Part shown: piece by piece, positions 62,224 through 64,000 of the stretch
Numbering within the stretch: position 1 is the stretch's first letter
How the letters are laid out: every line of letters starts with the position of its first letter
Source of the DNA: Sediminibacterium sp. TEGAF015
GTDB lineage: Bacteria > Bacteroidota > Bacteroidia > Chitinophagales > Chitinophagaceae
Assembly (NCBI RefSeq): GCF_025997995.1
Contig: NZ_AP026683.1
Location: 1,860,501-1,924,500, forward strand
Length of the DNA stretch: 64,000 bases
Reading direction: 5' to 3'
Notes under the pieces: generated by a model
Told to the model about the DNA's origin: nothing
What the model saw: the letters and a program-made list of their open reading frames with translations, nothing else
Database searches by the model: none
Made by a program: the position numbers and the translations under genes

Positions 62224-63149
62224 GAAGCTTCGCTTAAAAGGATTCCGCGTGTATTAATGGTTGTTAGGTAGGTATGGTAACCCAGTCCAATCTGATCGTA
62301 AATCTGACACATGGCCAATTCAACGGATTTGGCAGTACTTTCATTCGTACTTAACATGAAGATAGAAGGGCCTGAACCTGAAATACCTCCTCCGAGTGCG
62401 CCCAACTCTTTACTCGCTTTTTTAACTTTGTCAAATGCAGGGATGAGAATACTTCTAGTAGGTTCAATTAAAAAGTCTTCCAATGATCTTCCGATTAAAT
62501 CATAATCGCCCTGTTGCAATCCAGCCACAAGTCCTGCAATATTCCCCCATTGCTTAATGGCATCTTTTAATAACACCTGCTGTTTCAATATGCTTCTTGC
62601 ATCAGAAGTTTTTACTTCAATTTGGGGATGAATGATGGTGACGTATAAATCAGGCACATTCAACTTTACAATATCCAATGGAAAAACAGAGCGAATTAAA
62701 GTAACGCCACCATAAATGCAGGGCGCAATATTATCTGCATGCTTAACCCCTGAAGCCAGCTTCTCCCCATTCATGGCAAATTTCACCAGCTCTTCTTTGG
62801 AAAATGGATTGCCAAGCAAAGCATTGGCGCCTGCTACTGCACCAGCAGAACTAGCCGCACTGGAACCCACACCACTTCCTGGCTTTATCTGTTTGTTAAT
62901 CGACAGCTTAAATCCCACAGGCTGCCCATAAGCTTCCATTAATGCAAGCAATGCAGCACCCGCAACATTTTGCAAAGGATCAGTTGGCAAATTAAAATCA
63001 TCTTCATTTACAATAACAATTCCAGGCTCCGGGGTTAACTCAATATGCATGATATCATAGGGCTCATGCACGGCAAAACCCAGCACATCAAAACCACAAA
63101 CCATATTGGCTACCGTAGCAGGACTATGTATCGTAATTTTTTTACCCAT
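62220..63149 (-). CDS. thrB: Homoserine kinase
   Basis: A 309-residue GHMP-family kinase that makes O-phosphohomoserine. ATP-binding motif PGSGVGSSAASSAGAVAGANAL and C-terminal GGGISGSGPSIFMLS are present. It starts one base after the thrA stop and overlaps thrC, so the three genes are one operon. Confidence 0.94.
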   Translation of the reverse strand: MGKKITIHSPATVANMVCGFDVLGFAVHEPYDIMHIELTPEPGIVIVNEDDFNLPTDPLQNVAGAALLALMEAYGQPVGFKLSINKQIKPGSGVGSSAASSAGAVAGANALLGNPFSKEELVKFAMNGEKLASGVKHADNIAPCIYGGVTLIRSVFPLDIVKLNVPDLYVTIIHPQIEVKTSDARSILKQQVLLKDAIKQWGNIAGLVAGLQQGDYDLIGRSLEDFLIEPTRSILIPAFDKVKKASKELGALGGGISGSGPSIFMLSTNESTAKSVELAMCQIYDQIGLGYHTYLTTINTRGILLSEAS

Positions 63150-64000
63150 TTAAGCTATGCGTATAATATCTGCAAATACACCAGAAGCAGTTACTTCAGC
63201 TCCGGCTCCTGCTCCTTTAATTACCAATGGCTGTTCGGGATACCTTTCTGTATAAAACAATACAAGGTTATCCTTTCCATATAAATGATAGAAATCAGAA
63301 TGCGCCGGAATTTCCTGTAAACCAACTTTGGCTGACCCATTATAGTACTCAGCAACAAATTTCAATTTGGCATGATTGGCTTTTGCGCTTGCTAATAATT
63401 GTTGAAAATGCGGTTCTTGCCTTTCCATTTCAGCATAAAAATCAGCGACTGTCCCTTCAAAACAACTCGCAGGCAAGAAAGCCTCATTGGTAATCTGATC
63501 CATTTCCATCATCTCGCCTGCTTCTCTTGCTAAAATCATTATTTTTCTCATCACATCCGTTCCTCCCAAATCCAATCTTGGATCTGGCTCTGTATACCCT
63601 TCGTCCTGTGCACGCTTTACTACCTGTGCAAAAGGTATGGTTCCGTTATAATGATTGAATACAAAATTTAAAGTGCCCGATAAAACAGCCTGTATTCTGG
63701 TTATCTTATCTCCACTTCTCATTAAGTCATTGAGCGTCCCAATAATTGGCAAACCAGCTCCTACATTGGTCTCAAATAAAAAGCGCGTATTGTAGGTTCT
63801 GGCCAGATGCTTTAGCTTTTTATAATTTTCATAAGTAGAGGAGCAGGCAATTTTATTGCAAGCAACCACTGCAACACTTTTGGCTAATAAAGTACCATAC
63901 ACAGACGCTACAACTTCATTGGCTGTAACATCAACAAAAACACTGTTGCGGAGGTTCTTTTCTATAATGGCAGTAACAAAACCATGAATATCTGTTTCAG
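63150..64000 (-). CDS. thrA: Homoserine dehydrogenase, C-terminal part of ThrA (runs off window)
   Basis: The last 283 residues of homoserine dehydrogenase, reducing aspartate semialdehyde to homoserine. Seen: DVTANEVVASVYGTLL, the catalytic LSGTLNFVFN segment, RLDLGGTDVMRKIMILA, and the terminal GAGAGAEVTASGVFADIIRIA. The frame is open to the window edge, so the true start lies outside; in this phylum the gene is usually the bifunctional aspartokinase/homoserine dehydrogenase, but the kinase part cannot be seen. Confidence 0.92.
   Translation of the reverse strand, partial: ETDIHGFVTAIIEKNLRNSVFVDVTANEVVASVYGTLLAKSVAVVACNKIACSSTYENYKKLKHLARTYNTRFLFETNVGAGLPIIGTLNDLMRSGDKITRIQAVLSGTLNFVFNHYNGTIPFAQVVKRAQDEGYTEPDPRLDLGGTDVMRKIMILAREAGEMMEMDQITNEAFLPASCFEGTVADFYAEMERQEPHFQQLLASAKANHAKLKFVAEYYNGSAKVGLQEIPAHSDFYHLYGKDNLVLFYTERYPEQPLVIKGAGAGAEVTASGVFADIIRIA

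Noticed and set aside
1..64000. CRISPR arrays, rRNA, insertion sequences, prophage
   Set aside because: I saw no regularly spaced repeats, rRNA motifs, transposase or phage proteins anywhere in the window.

Overview
The window looks like chromosomal DNA of a member of the Bacteroidota, most like the Chitinophagaceae (a Sediminibacterium-type genome). The reasons are: an alternative complex III (Act) operon joined to aa3-type oxidase genes, many TonB/PorT-type outer-membrane proteins, futalosine-pathway menaquinone synthesis, and promoters of the Bacteroidota type (-33 TTTG or TTG, -7 TAnnTTTG) with no clear Shine-Dalgarno sequences. The genus is an inference; the phylum is well supported. There are no transposases, prophage genes, rRNA genes or CRISPR arrays.

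Layout. 1-3626: the 5' part of trmB, then a copper/heavy-metal set (HYC_CC_PP-type small protein, double heavy-metal-binding-domain protein, TonB receptor with an N-terminal HMA domain). 3638-9128: an A+T-rich segment bounded by tRNA-Cys and by an odd 172-nt tRNA-like RNA. It carries a fatty-acid-hydroxylase-family membrane enzyme, a TlpA-like thioredoxin, and an ATP-grasp/flavin-monooxygenase pair. The hydroxylase and the ATP-grasp pair share the same large palindromic operator laid over the -33 box. 9277-13416: Lrp regulator, Wzz-like and O-antigen-ligase-like polysaccharide genes, and a glycosyltransferase. 13560-25239: MarR regulator with acyl-CoA dehydrogenase, L,D-transpeptidase, an ECF sigma/anti-sigma/outer-membrane-protein operon, two paralogous membrane proteins (one apparently starting at AUU), mqnC, an aspartyl-protease/PDZ protein and an M16 peptidase pair. 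25250-27251: an arsenic group (arsR, arsM, LMW-phosphatase-like protein) with two ArsR-type operators. 27505-32935: a PadR/PspC operon, gcvT, an RlpA-like lipoprotein, a small zinc-finger protein and ssb.

33054-49080 is a single respiratory cluster read leftwards from one promoter: actABCDEF (quinol to cytochrome c), ctaC-ctaD, then after a terminator hairpin ctaB, two subunit III genes and subunit IV, then after a second terminator SCO and DUF420 assembly factors. Electrons would pass from menaquinol (mqnC lies in the same window) through the Act complex to the oxidase.

49188-64000: DUF6787 gene with purN, GNAT, a TPR-like protein, an amidohydrolase, tRNA-Arg, a nucleotidyltransferase with a small partner gene between two copies of an 83-bp structured repeat, a histidine-kinase-like protein with no ATPase domain, a glycosidase with sugar transporter, an M20 amidohydrolase, and the thrA-thrB-thrC operon (thrA runs off the end).

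The items most worth a second look are the 172-nt tRNA-like RNA at 8957-9128, the shared palindromic regulon at 3734-3781 and 6590-6673, the 10-bp-phased palindrome array upstream of ssb, the paired 83-bp repeats with compensatory stem changes, and the likely AUU-initiated gene at 19246-19731.
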